From contig CBCTTQ010000008.1 in the NCBI GenBank assembly GCA_965149945.1, forward strand, positions 1 through 59,624: DNA of 59,624 nucleotides, in the 5' to 3' direction. Under the pieces are notes generated by a model. That model was not told where the DNA came from, ran no database searches, and saw only the letters and a program-made list of their open reading frames with translations. Source of the stretch: JAHZFN01 sp965149945. GTDB taxonomy: Bacteria; Bacillota; Dehalobacteriia; UBA4068; UBA4997. The position numbers and the translations under genes are program-made. How positions within the stretch are numbered: the first letter of the stretch is position 1; each line of letters starts with the position of its first letter. Below, piece by piece: positions 10,185 through 17,927 of the stretch.

Positions 10185-11651
10185 TTACAATTTCACAACC
10201 TTTGTTGCTATAGCCTCTCTAAACGCCATATCGTGTTCTACCAAAAGCATTGTCGGTGCAAACTGCTTTATAAGATGTTCTATCTGCATACGAGAGTACA
10301 CATCTATAAAGTTGAGTGGTTCGTCCCACACATACAAATGAGCCTGCTCACAAAGACTTTTTGCAATCAGAACCTTTTTCTTCTGACCGCCTGAGAAATC
10401 CTCCATATTTTTTCCAAACTGCACTCGTTCAAAATCCATCTTTCTAAGTATCGCCTTGAACAAACTTTCATCAAGATTATTTTTCTCTGCAAATTTAGAT
10501 AAATTGCCATTTAAATGGGAGGTGTCTTGCGGAACATACGAAATTATAAGCCCTGAGCCGATTGCTACTGTACCTGTATGTTCTATTGGATAATTTAACA
10601 GGAGTTTGAGTAAGCTGCTTTTTCCGCTTCCGTTTTTTCCGTCAATAACAACACGCTCTCCCTGATGTATTTCAAAAAATACAGGCTCACAAACTTTAGT
10701 ACTGTCATAAATAACCGATACATCCGAAAAGGAAACGAGCAAATCCGAATGATATGTGAGAGGATGTATCTTCAATGTATCGACAGTTTCAGCGTTTTTA
10801 AGTAATGATGATTTTTGCTCTATCGCTTGCTGTTGTCTTGCTTCAATAGTTTTAGAGCGTTTCATCATTTTAGCTGCCTTATGACCAAGATAGCCTCTGT
10901 CAACCGAACCATTTCCGTATTTTGACGCTTCAATTTGATCCGACCAAACAGAGGTTCTTTGAGCAGCTCGTTGCAAACGACCAATATCTTTCTTCAATCG
11001 CTCATTTTGTGCCGTTTCAAACTCCTGCTGTCTTTGGAAATTCTCCATCCAAGAGGAAAAGTTTCCACTTTGTACTTCTATGGTAGTCCTATTGAGCGAC
11101 AATATATGGTCAACACATCCGTCTAAAAATCGGCGGTCGTGTGATACCAAAATAAAACCTTTTTTCTTTTTCAAATAAGCTGCTACTTTCTCACGGGCAT
11201 TGGTGTCTAAGTGATTTGTCGGCTCATCAATAAGCAGAAAATGGTTCTCATTAAGAAAAAGTGCAGCAAGTAAAACTTTTGTTTGTTCTCCGTTGGATAG
11301 CGTTTCAAAGCGACGCCATAACACATCTGCACTAACATCAAGATAGCTTAGTTCTCTCATCAGTTCCCATTCCTCTGCAAGAGGACATACCTCATAAAGT
11401 ATATCTTCCGTCATACGCTTTTTATCCGAGACGGGATACGGAAAATAGTCGAACTGTACTGAACTAATAATCTTTCCTCTGTACTCATACTTTCCGAGGA
11501 AGAGATTAAGCAAAGTTGTTTTACCCTTACCGTTTCTTCCTACAAAGCCGAGTTTCCAATCTGTATCTATCTGAAAAGTAACATTATCAAAAATAGTATC
11601 ATAACTTGAAGGATATGAAAAAGTAAGATTTTCAACCCTAATCATTGACAT
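10185..11651 (-). CDS. ABC-F ribosomal protection protein, Lsa family
   Basis: 488 aa, a full-length ABC-F protein with two ATPase domains and no membrane segment. Domain 1 has Walker A GRNGKGKTT, signature LSNGEQ and Walker B LLIDEPTNHLD. A linker of about 80 aa rich in Arg, Lys and Gln follows (the antibiotic-resistance-domain position). Domain 2 has GKNGSGKSS, FSGGQKKK and VWDEPLNFID, where the usual TNHLD is changed as is common in Lsa/Vga proteins. The start TDWKLGFVGRNGKGKT is typical of Lsa. These proteins enter the ribosomal E site and displace lincosamides, streptogramin A and pleuromutilins; the actual spectrum cannot be read from sequence. ATG 11651 has an AGGAGGA site 8 nt upstream. 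Expression is probably controlled by the attenuator at 11693-11868. It is the only resistance-type cargo in the element. Confidence 0.88.
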   Translation of the reverse strand: MSMIRVENLTFSYPSSYDTIFDNVTFQIDTDWKLGFVGRNGKGKTTLLNLFLGKYEYRGKIISSVQFDYFPYPVSDKKRMTEDILYEVCPLAEEWELMRELSYLDVSADVLWRRFETLSNGEQTKVLLAALFLNENHFLLIDEPTNHLDTNAREKVAAYLKKKKGFILVSHDRRFLDGCVDHILSLNRTTIEVQSGNFSSWMENFQRQQEFETAQNERLKKDIGRLQRAAQRTSVWSDQIEASKYGNGSVDRGYLGHKAAKMMKRSKTIEARQQQAIEQKSSLLKNAETVDTLKIHPLTYHSDLLVSFSDVSVIYDSTKVCEPVFFEIHQGERVVIDGKNGSGKSSLLKLLLNYPIEHTGTVAIGSGLIISYVPQDTSHLNGNLSKFAEKNNLDESLFKAILRKMDFERVQFGKNMEDFSGGQKKKVLIAKSLCEQAHLYVWDEPLNFIDVYSRMQIEHLIKQFAPTMLLVEHDMAFREAIATKVVKL

Positions 11652-11692
11652 AACTAACTTCCTCCTTACTCAAAATTTTACAAAACAAAAAA

Positions 11693-11721
11693 GAGCTGCA
11701 AGAAAGTAACTCTTGCAGCTC
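11693..11721 (-). terminator. Leader terminator (attenuator) in front of the ABC-F gene
   Basis: On the minus strand GAGCTGCAAGA and TCTTGCAGCTC form an 11-bp hairpin followed by TTTTTTGTTTTG, ending about 30 nt before the ribosome site of the ABC-F gene. A competing segment at 11789-11799 (TTGCAAGAAAG on the minus strand) can pair with CTTTCTTGC inside this hairpin and act as antiterminator. Confidence 0.85.
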
Positions 11722-11844
11722 AAAACAACATAATAAACCATCTATCAAAGCGATGGTTAAACCTTATAATGAGTGAACAGATTTATAACTTTCTTGCAAT
11801 AGGTACAATAATCCTGTAAAACAGCATTATTGTGTATTCCGTTA

Positions 11845-11868
11845 TTATTTGCAAGAAAAGTTAATCAT
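11845..11868 (-). CDS. Leader peptide MINFSCK controlling the ABC-F gene
   Basis: A seven-codon ORF, ATG 11868 to TAA 11845, with a strong ribosome site (GAGGTGG, 5 nt spacing). Its Cys-Lys end, CTTGCAAATAA, overlaps a segment complementary to the antiterminator strand at 11789-11799. This is the layout known from vga, lsa and erm leaders: a ribosome stalled by an antibiotic frees the antiterminator. The function is inferred from base pairing. Confidence 0.7.
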   Translation of the reverse strand: MINFSCK

Positions 11869-11897
11869 CTTTCCACCTCTTTCTCATATTTTTTATT

Positions 11898-11926
11898 ATT
11901 TTACTATATTTCTTCAAAAAAATCAA
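11898..11926 (-). promoter_or_regulatory. Sigma-A promoter of the leader peptide / ABC-F transcript
   Basis: On the minus strand TTGATT (11926-11921), a 17-nt spacer and TAAAAT (11903-11898), about 30 nt upstream of the leader-peptide start. Confidence 0.65.
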
Positions 11927-11988
11927 GTATTAAGGATTAACAAACCAGAACAGCGTCTTGCGACAGAAGCGTTCCTATCTTTTTTAAT

Positions 11989-12363
11989 CTATGCGTAAAT
12001 CAATTTAGTGTCAACAATTTCTTTTGCACACGCTTGAATATTATTCATCTTCCGCACCCATAGCATTTGATTTTCAGCCTTAAGCTTTTCCGTTACATTT
12101 TCTTTTTCCGCCAGTTGTTTTACCAGCCGGGAAAACATTTCCTCTGCCTGCTTATCAATATCGGCAAGGTAACTATTCAGTTCGCAGGAAGTCAGCAAAT
12201 TAGCACAAAAAGCTCTTTTATGCTCCTTGATATACCTCAAGTGCCTTTGTCCCCACACGCCTACTGATTTCTGTTCTTCTTCGGGCAGTGAGAGGCAAGG
12301 GAGATAATAATCTCCCTGCATCTCATAACTTCCGCCCATTTCTTCAAAAATCGTCTTTGTCAT
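11989..12363 (-). CDS. tnpV: TnpV family transposon-encoded protein
   Basis: 124 aa. The protein begins MTKTIFEEMGG and carries the WGQRHLRYIKEH block, the ADIDKQAEEMF block and a C-terminal NQMLWVRKMNNI segment, which together are characteristic of the TnpV family found in Tn4451-like and other mobilizable elements of Clostridia. The function is unknown; no enzymatic motif is visible and the C-terminal half looks helical. The start ATG 12363 lies 9 nt after the stop of the relaxase gene (12373), so the two are translated from one transcript. Confidence 0.85.
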   Translation of the reverse strand: MTKTIFEEMGGSYEMQGDYYLPCLSLPEEEQKSVGVWGQRHLRYIKEHKRAFCANLLTSCELNSYLADIDKQAEEMFSRLVKQLAEKENVTEKLKAENQMLWVRKMNNIQACAKEIVDTKLIYA

Positions 12364-12372
12364 TTTGTTTTC

Positions 12373-13626
12373 CTACCTTTCATAATCTTTTTTTCTAAAG
12401 CGTTTTTCACGCTCTTGTGACTGTATTTTTGGTGCAGGAATCGGCTCATAAAGAATGCTCTTTTCCTGCTTTTTAAACCTTTCAAGGATACCGTCTATAA
12501 ATTCTTTGACTGCTTTGGGCGCCGCTTTTAACGCTTCAAGATACGGTCTGCACTTTTTCGTCAGCTCAGATAAGGCAGTTTTAAGCCGTGAAACTTCCGA
12601 CTGTAATGACCATATCTGTCTCGTGAGATACCGATTTTCTTCCTGCAATTTCTTTGCTTCAGACACTGCTGAGTAGCTTTGTTTTGCAAGGGTTGTCAGC
12701 TTCTCGTAGTCATCAGCCGACACGGCATATTTGCCCGTAAACAACTTTTTGCCTGAATTGTCAATCTCATTAAAGGTCATAAAGGCATTGTGATTTTCTT
12801 CGTACCGTACCTGTTCTCCAGCGATTTTTTCTTGAAGATGTGATAGTTTCTCTTTGTCTTTCTTGATTTTAAATTCAAGTGAAGCTAAGTTTTCAGCAGT
12901 ACTTCCACGCTCTCCACGGCTGAATCCGTTAAAGCCTGCTTCCTGCATATGTTCATAAAACTTGTCCTGCAATATGCTGTAGGAAGCGTGATAGACTTGC
13001 TTACCCTTGCTGTTCAGAATCGGATTTCCGTTTTCATCAAGAGCCTTTTCAGACTTCCATTTCTTTGAATGACTCACTTGATGAATGACCTCTTTCACCT
13101 TTCCAACCAGCTCGGGATCTTTACATCGTTTCGTCCAGCGCACCTCTTTATCTACCACCGGCAACGCCATAATATGCAGATGGTAGTGGTAAATTGGTCT
13201 GCCGTACTTTTCAGTCATTGCTGTATTCAGTTCATCAGCGTGCATTACAGCAGATACAATATTGTCTTTACCGTAAAGTTTTTCTGCAAAATGGAAAGCT
13301 TCTTCATAGAATCGGCAGGCATATTCATAGCCGCCGTTCTGTTCAAAATAGTCGGTATTTACATCCATAATCATCTCGTCAAATACTGTCGCATCGGGTT
13401 TTAAACCTTTCAGCGATACCGTTCCTGCGGCTATCATTTTGTCAAGATGTTCATTATATGTCAGCTCTCCACAGCTCTTAAAACTTACATTCATAGGAGT
13501 GCGGGAGAGGTCAACATTCATATTTTCGTAACTGTCATTCTTACGCTCGATGTGTCGCTCAAACTTGCCAACCATCGCTCTTGTACGGGTTTCGATACGG
13601 GCGACACTGAAGTTTTGTTTCGCCAT
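12373..13626 (-). CDS. mobV: MobV-family relaxase (plasmid recombination / mobilization protein)
   Basis: 417 aa. The N-terminal half is a Pre/Mob relaxase domain: SVARIETRTRAMVGKFERH at the start, the conserved VDLSRTP block, and the metal-binding HYHLHIMALPVV (HxHxH type) near residues 140-155. The C-terminal third is a long coiled coil rich in Lys, Glu and Leu (about residues 240-370), usual for MobV. Such proteins nick the transfer strand at oriT and pilot DNA into a helper's conjugation channel. The gene starts with an AAAGGAGTGAG site 3 nt before ATG. The hairpin at 13668-13695, directly upstream, is a likely target. Confidence 0.88.
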   Translation of the reverse strand: MAKQNFSVARIETRTRAMVGKFERHIERKNDSYENMNVDLSRTPMNVSFKSCGELTYNEHLDKMIAAGTVSLKGLKPDATVFDEMIMDVNTDYFEQNGGYEYACRFYEEAFHFAEKLYGKDNIVSAVMHADELNTAMTEKYGRPIYHYHLHIMALPVVDKEVRWTKRCKDPELVGKVKEVIHQVSHSKKWKSEKALDENGNPILNSKGKQVYHASYSILQDKFYEHMQEAGFNGFSRGERGSTAENLASLEFKIKKDKEKLSHLQEKIAGEQVRYEENHNAFMTFNEIDNSGKKLFTGKYAVSADDYEKLTTLAKQSYSAVSEAKKLQEENRYLTRQIWSLQSEVSRLKTALSELTKKCRPYLEALKAAPKAVKEFIDGILERFKKQEKSILYEPIPAPKIQSQEREKRFRKKDYER

Positions 13627-13667
13627 TTTCTCACTCCTTTCCGCAGGTATATTTTCGGGGAGCCGCA

Positions 13668-13695
13668 GTTACACAACTTTTTCAAAGTGTGTAAC
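13668..13695. other. Candidate origin of transfer (oriT) hairpin
   Basis: GTTACACA (13668-13675) pairs with TGTGTAAC (13688-13695), with an inner CTTT/AAAG pairing and a 3-nt loop. The right arm AAGTGTGTAAC resembles the MobV nick region of pMV158-type plasmids (TAGTGTG/TTA). It sits about 40 nt upstream of the relaxase gene, where MobV origins usually lie. The nick position is inferred. Confidence 0.6.
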
Positions 13696-13696
13696 C

Positions 13697-13985
13697 CACT
13701 ATGACACTTTCAGCACTTCGGCTGCAAAGATGTCGTGGGCTCTCCGAGGGGGATGTGGGGCGTTGCCCCGTTGTCTGCGGACAACTCCCCAGCAAGGGCA
13801 GGTCTCGCCTACCGGCTCGGTCGGTGCTTCTGAGCCAAAGGCTCAGAGGTGTCCACTGGACACCCGCACCCTTTGAAAAGGACACCCTGCACCCCGTCTA
13901 AACTTTATACTGTTACTTCCCAAAGAAGGAACATTGCAAGGTTGCAGATGTGCCTGCCTTTGCAATGTTGCAACCTTGAACAGCT
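13697..13985. other. GC-rich non-coding region of stacked inverted repeats between relaxase and ATPase genes
   Basis: About 290 nt without a supportable gene. It holds GGGGCGTTGCCCC (near 13756), CTGAGCC/GGCTCAG (13829-13845), GTGTCC-ACT-GGACAC (near 13850) and, at the ATPase end, an interleaved pair: ACATTGCA (13931) and AGGTTGCA (13939) with their complements TGCAATGT (13961) and TGCAACCT (13969). The order A-B-A'-B' would form a pseudoknot-like fold. It is much GC-richer than the rest of the element. A role in transfer or replication initiation is likely but not shown. Confidence 0.5.
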
Positions 13986-14948
13986 TCACTCGTTTTTTTC
14001 GGGAAGCTGCCAGTACCACTGACTGCCCTCTTTAACGGATTGGACATTCAGCGCTTTCTTTGCTTCATCCAGCACACGCTTTGAGATACCCATTGCCTGT
14101 GCTTTTCTCAGCAACGCTTGCTGTGGGTATTTGCCCTTTGAAAGATATTCAAGGATAAGGTTTTCCGCTTGTTCGGATTTCTTCTCTTTTGGAATACCGC
14201 TTAACAGATCATCAACCGAGATATCGTAATTACCGATCCAGCTGAATCCGTTTTCTTTATCCAGCTCAAAGGCAATCGCTTCACCTTCGGGTGCAAGGGA
14301 AGACTTGTCCTGTACCATCACTCTGACCTGCGGATTGTCTTTTATCCTGCCGACAATCAAAACGCTCCTTGCCGAAGCCTGAAAGTCAATGGAGCCAAGT
14401 CCACGGTAAGAAGATTTATTTCCGCTTCCCTTATTCATATGACCGACAAGCAAAATGGCACAGTCATATTTTTCTGCGATTCGTCCAAGCTGTGCCATCA
14501 CATTACGGACTTCATTAGCGTTGTTCATATTGATATTAGCGCCGACATACGCCTGAATCGGATCAAGGATTACCACCCTTGCACCGACTTCTATAATTGC
14601 TTTTTCAATTCGTTCATCCAGCATACTGAGTGCAGCTTCCGATTCATCTATGACTTTGATTTGAGTACAGTCTGCTTCAGCCGCTTCTAATCTCGGCTTG
14701 ATGGTATCTTCCAGTCCGTCCTCGGCAGTTTGATAGATGATCTTAACGGGCTCACGCTCGGTATCGTCATAGGGCAGCGCTTCTCCTTTGGAGAGAAGCG
14801 CCGCCAGTCTTAACGCCAAAGTTGTTTTACCCTCACCGGGATCGCCTTGAATGATTGTGATTTTCCCGTATGGGATATATGGATACCAGAGCCAGTTCAC
14901 TTCCTTGCTTTGGACTTCATCCATACTGATAATTTTAAGTTCAGCCAT
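13986..14948 (-). CDS. RepA-like hexameric AAA ATPase of the mobilizable element
   Basis: 320 aa. It has a RecA/DnaB-type fold with Walker A GDPGEGKTTLAL (about residues 35-46), an acidic YQTAEDG strand, Walker B VVILDPIQAYV (about 124-134) and the LLVGHMNKG sensor-type strand followed by SSYRGLGS. It matches the AAA_25/RepA family, ring helicase-like ATPases used in plasmid and element replication or mobilization. The C-terminal 60 aa look like a small winged-helix domain (LLRKAQAMGISKRVLDEAKK). It starts at ATG 14948 and is transcribed towards the mobV region. It could help unwind the excised circle; that role is inferred. Confidence 0.8.
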   Translation of the reverse strand: MAELKIISMDEVQSKEVNWLWYPYIPYGKITIIQGDPGEGKTTLALRLAALLSKGEALPYDDTEREPVKIIYQTAEDGLEDTIKPRLEAAEADCTQIKVIDESEAALSMLDERIEKAIIEVGARVVILDPIQAYVGANINMNNANEVRNVMAQLGRIAEKYDCAILLVGHMNKGSGNKSSYRGLGSIDFQASARSVLIVGRIKDNPQVRVMVQDKSSLAPEGEAIAFELDKENGFSWIGNYDISVDDLLSGIPKEKKSEQAENLILEYLSKGKYPQQALLRKAQAMGISKRVLDEAKKALNVQSVKEGSQWYWQLPEKNE

Positions 14949-15026
14949 TCATACCACCGCCTTTCAAAAGAAAAACATTGATATTTCTGACATTATTGTG
15001 TATACTGTAAGTGTTACATTTAGATG

Positions 15027-15072
15027 ATGACTGCCTTTCATCTGCGCCAACAGATGATGTTCGGGCGGTCAT
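15027..15072 (+). terminator. Two-part hairpin between MobC-like and ATPase genes
   Basis: ATGACTGCC (15027-15035) pairs with GGCGGTCAT (15064-15072), and inside it TCATCTG pairs with CAGATGA. On the + strand it is followed by TTCTTTTTT, so it looks like a terminator there; on the minus strand it lies in the leader of the ATPase gene. Confidence 0.5.
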
Positions 15073-15082
15073 TTCTTTTTTG

Positions 15083-15415
15083 TCATTCATTTGCATTCTC
15101 TCCTTTCAGTCCGATGAGTGTTACCGACACAAGCTCGATGATGTCAAGCAGTTCGTCCGACACTTCATCGGCTTTGTTGATTCGTTTTAACCCCGACAGA
15201 ATTTCAGCCATTTCGTTTTTCAGTGCTTTGTGAACTCTCGGGTTGCCCTGCACCACTACATCACGGTTCATACATTTGCGGTAACAGTATTCCTGTTTCG
15301 GCAGTCCTGACAAAGCGACCGCTTTATTCAGTGCCTCATTTTCTTCGGGTGAAACTCTGAACCCCACCGTAATACTTCTGAATCTGTTTTTCTTATCTAC
15401 ATTTTTTGCTGACAT
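15083..15415 (-). CDS. MobC-like relaxosome accessory protein (ribbon-helix-helix type)
   Basis: 110 aa from ATG 15415, chosen because an AGGAAG site lies 8-9 nt upstream and the start sits 1 nt beyond the integrase stop. The upstream extension to 15490 has no ribosome site and only reads back through the integrase gene. A basic start (MSAKNVDKKNRFRS) leads into TVGFRVSPEENEALNKAVALSG, the strand-helix-helix pattern of MobC/RHH proteins, followed by NRDVVVQGNPRVHKALKNEM. MobC proteins help the relaxase open the DNA at oriT. The gene is translationally coupled to the integrase gene. Confidence 0.7.
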   Translation of the reverse strand: MSAKNVDKKNRFRSITVGFRVSPEENEALNKAVALSGLPKQEYCYRKCMNRDVVVQGNPRVHKALKNEMAEILSGLKRINKADEVSDELLDIIELVSVTLIGLKGENANE

Positions 15416-15416
15416 T

Positions 15417-16496
15417 TTACATCGCTTCCTTTCTGAAATTATTAAGTTTGTCCGCCATATCGTCCTGTGTCGACGGGAAAAGGTGAGCATAGTTATAAGT
15501 TATATCTATGCTTTCGTGACCTACTCTGTCGGCAATTGCAACTGCTGAATATCCCATATCAATTAAGAGCGAGATATGGCTGTGCCTCAAATCGTGTATG
15601 CGAATACGCTTAACGCCTGCTTCTTGTGAACCTCTGTCCATCTCGTGGTGCAGATAGCTTTTTGTGATTTCAAAAATTCTATCGTTTTTTCCTATTCCAT
15701 AAAGCTGATTTAGATATTCCTGCATTTCTTCTGCAAGAAACTGCGGCATTTTAATTGTTCGATTGCTTTTTGGTGTTTTCGGATCAGTAATTACATCTCG
15801 CTTGCCAATGCGCTGATAGGATTTATTTACCCTGACCGTACCTTTTTGAAAATCCAAATCCGCCGGTGTCAAAGCAAGCAATTCACCCTCACGCAGTCCG
15901 CACCAGTAAAGCATTTCAAATGCGTAAAACGATATTGGCTTGTCCATAACGGCAAATGAAAATTTTTCATATTCATCCTGTGTCCAAAAAAGCATTTCTC
16001 TTCCTTTGGCTTTACCCATATTTCCAACCTTTTGAGCTGGGTTGCTTTTCAATCCGTAAAACTTGACTGCGTGGTTAAAAATAGCGGATAGCTGATTATG
16101 AAGTGTTTTAAGATAAACAGGAGAATACGGTTTTCCTTGTTTATCAGTTGCTTTAATCATCTCATTTTGCCAAGCAATGATATCTTTAGGCTGAATATCG
16201 CTGATTTTTCGCTGACCGAAAAAGGGAAGAATTTTAGTTCTCATAATATGCTCTTTGGTATGCCAAGTGTTTTCTTTGATACGGTTCTTCATATCAGCCG
16301 TATAAATATCAATAAAGCTCTCAAATGACATATCCAAATCGTTTTCCACCTTATTCAGTTGTTCTCTTTCCCACGCAAGAGCCTCTCTTTTCGTCTGAAA
16401 TCCTCGTTTTGTGGTTTGGTGAACCTTGCCCTGCCAATCGGTGTATCGGTAATACACCTTCCAAGTATTTGTTTTTTCATCTTTATAAACTGACAT
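15417..16496 (-). CDS. int: Tyrosine recombinase (integrase) of the element
   Basis: 359 aa from ATG 16496, with GAGAGGGA 8 nt upstream; a GTG one codon earlier (16499) is possible. An AP2-like arm-binding domain (YRYTDWQGKVHQTTKRGFQT) comes first, then a SAM-like core-binding domain (about 65-165), then the catalytic domain with Arg in CGLREGELLAL, HDLRHSH, His in GHES and the nucleophile Tyr in YNYAHLF. All of the R-H-R-H-Y residues are present, so the enzyme should be active. It would recombine attL and attR at the TATTCCCACTC core. The excisionase gene ends directly upstream. Confidence 0.92.
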   Translation of the reverse strand: MSVYKDEKTNTWKVYYRYTDWQGKVHQTTKRGFQTKREALAWEREQLNKVENDLDMSFESFIDIYTADMKNRIKENTWHTKEHIMRTKILPFFGQRKISDIQPKDIIAWQNEMIKATDKQGKPYSPVYLKTLHNQLSAIFNHAVKFYGLKSNPAQKVGNMGKAKGREMLFWTQDEYEKFSFAVMDKPISFYAFEMLYWCGLREGELLALTPADLDFQKGTVRVNKSYQRIGKRDVITDPKTPKSNRTIKMPQFLAEEMQEYLNQLYGIGKNDRIFEITKSYLHHEMDRGSQEAGVKRIRIHDLRHSHISLLIDMGYSAVAIADRVGHESIDITYNYAHLFPSTQDDMADKLNNFRKEAM

Positions 16497-16499
16497 CAC

Positions 16500-16697
16500 T
16501 TAATCCCTCTCTTTCTGTTTTGCTCCGTAGCAAACTCTTTCCATAAAATACTGTTTGTTTAATCGTCCTGAAATTGTGATGAAGCCTTTTTCTTTCAGCT
16601 CGTTATTTAATCTCTGTACGATTTTGTAAGCGTAAGATTTGGAGACACCCAATTCATTAGCTACCTCCTCCACGCTCATAAAAGTATTTGCTGTCAT
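16500..16697 (-). CDS. xis: Excisionase-type small HTH protein
   Basis: 65 aa. A short winged or MerR-like helix-turn-helix (SVEEVANELGVSKSYAYKIVQ) is followed by a beta-wing (GFITISGRLNKQYFMER). Size, fold and position directly before the integrase (the start overlaps its stop region) are those of excisionases in Tn916-like and related elements. AAAGGGGTG lies 8 nt before ATG 16697. It should bend attachment-site DNA and favour excision. Confidence 0.75.
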   Translation of the reverse strand: MTANTFMSVEEVANELGVSKSYAYKIVQRLNNELKEKGFITISGRLNKQYFMERVCYGAKQKERD

Positions 16698-16932
16698 AAA
16701 ATCACCCCTTTCAGCTGGTTTTATATTGTATTTCTTTATTTCGTGTCGGAATACTTTCTGACCGCCTTCCGATTTGCCCGGGCAGATACGCCATTACCGT
16801 GGTGTACGACGGTTATTCAATTTTTATCAACTTAACGCTATTGGTTTAAGTTTGTATTATCATTATACTAAGCAAATTCCGTAAAGTCAAGTGGTTTTTG
16901 AAAAAATATTAAACTTTTTTGTTTTTGTAGCC

Positions 16933-16961
16933 TTGACACGCACTAAGCGTATCTGTATAAT
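16933..16961 (+). promoter_or_regulatory. Sigma-A promoter with palindromic operator, XRE operon
   Basis: TTGACA (16933-16938), exactly 17 nt, TATAAT (16956-16961). The spacer contains a palindrome, ACGC-ACTAA-GCGT (16938-16950). Autoregulation by the XRE protein encoded next is likely. Confidence 0.85.
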
Positions 16962-16995
16962 ATATATTATCAACAGATCGTTAGGAGGAAGTACA

Positions 16996-17457
16996 ATGGC
17001 AATCGGCGAAAGAATCCGTTTCTTTAGAAATTTAAGAGGTATGACGCAAAAATATCTCGGTATTCAGGTGGGTTTTCCTGAAAAGACCGCCGATATTCGT
17101 ATGGCACAGTATGAAAGCGGCTCAAGGACGCCGAAAGCTGATTTAACAAATACGCTTGCAAAGGTGTTTGAAGTATCACCTCAGGCTTTAACTGTTCCTG
17201 ATATAGACAGCTACAACGGTCTTATGCACACCTTATTTACCCTTGAAGATTTATACGGTCTTAAAATTACCGAGCTTGACGGAGAAGTGTGTCTGCATTT
17301 GGACAAGGGAATGGGTACAAATTACATAACGATGTTTGAGATGTTCTCTGCTTGGAAAGAACAAGCCGAGAAATACAAAAATGGTGAAATTACCAAAGAG
17401 GAATATGACCGTTGGCGGTATAATTATCCTCAAGGCAATATTAACTTTCAAGTTTAA
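16996..17457 (+). CDS. XRE-family transcriptional regulator of the element
   Basis: 153 aa from ATG 16996, which has TTAGGAGGAAG 6-8 nt upstream; a longer in-frame start at 16891 lies upstream of the promoter and is rejected. The N-terminal 70 residues form the Cro/CI helix-turn-helix (RIRFFRNLRGMTQKYLGIQVGF, with the recognition helix around MAQYESGSRTP). The rest is the family-specific tail with LMHTLFTLEDLYGL, LDGEVCLHL and EEYDRWRYNYPQ. Close relatives occur in many Clostridia elements. It probably keeps integration and transfer genes silent and controls its own promoter. A decayed homologue lies at 8742-9323. Confidence 0.85.
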   Translation: MAIGERIRFFRNLRGMTQKYLGIQVGFPEKTADIRMAQYESGSRTPKADLTNTLAKVFEVSPQALTVPDIDSYNGLMHTLFTLEDLYGLKITELDGEVCLHLDKGMGTNYITMFEMFSAWKEQAEKYKNGEITKEEYDRWRYNYPQGNINFQV

Positions 17458-17484
17458 ATAGACAAAGTGAATAGATAATAGGAG

Positions 17485-17799
17485 GTGTTCATTATTTTTA
17501 GGATTAATCACAATGACGCTATAGCACTTGAATATCAAGTACGCAAATTATTTAATTGCGATAGAACTGGTGTTTCTGGTTTAGCTGATGCCGATCACTT
17601 TGAATCTCGCCCTATGGATGCTGCTATTATGGTCGTTTCCTACATTCACGCTAAGGGGCTACAATTCAGTGAAACCGAATACGATGAGTTTCTCAGTAAA
17701 TATGACATTATTTTCAGCTACCCAGAAGAGAATGATGCCGAAAATGAAGTAAGCAATTACATTGCTGAGTTATCTGATATAGTTAAGAAATATATTTAA
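17485..17799 (+). CDS. Small acidic hypothetical protein next to attR
   Basis: Up to 104 aa, acidic, helical and without membrane segments. It contains NHNDAIALEYQVRKLFNCDRTG and a C-terminal NEVSNYIAELSDIVKKYI helix. I do not recognise the family. The ribosome site AGGAGGTG (17480-17487) overlaps the only standard start, GTG 17485; the natural start must be one of the ATT codons at 17491/17494 or an ATG lost by mutation. It is co-transcribed with the XRE gene (27 nt gap) and is followed by a terminator and attR. Confidence 0.55.
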   Translation: MFIIFRINHNDAIALEYQVRKLFNCDRTGVSGLADADHFESRPMDAAIMVVSYIHAKGLQFSETEYDEFLSKYDIIFSYPEENDAENEVSNYIAELSDIVKKYI

Positions 17800-17841
17800 T
17801 TTTATAAAACTTGCTAAAATATCACTTTGTCTAATAAATAA

Positions 17842-17877
17842 AAAGAGCTAACAGACACAGAAATCTGTTAGCTCTTT
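17842..17877 (+). terminator. Intrinsic terminator at the end of the XRE operon
   Basis: AAAGAGCTAACAGA (17842-17855) pairs perfectly over 14 bp with TCTGTTAGCTCTTT (17864-17877). Confidence 0.85.
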
Positions 17878-17898
17878 ATTTATGAATAATTTTCAGAT

Positions 17899-17916
17899 GT
17901 TGTCAAAATGTTGTCA
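17899..17916 (+). repeat. Candidate integrase arm-type site at attR
   Basis: GTTGTCA at 17899-17905 and 17910-17916, about 60 bp before the right core. Matches 10098-10115 in sequence, spacing and direction. Confidence 0.6.
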
Positions 17917-17927
17917 CGAGGACATTT

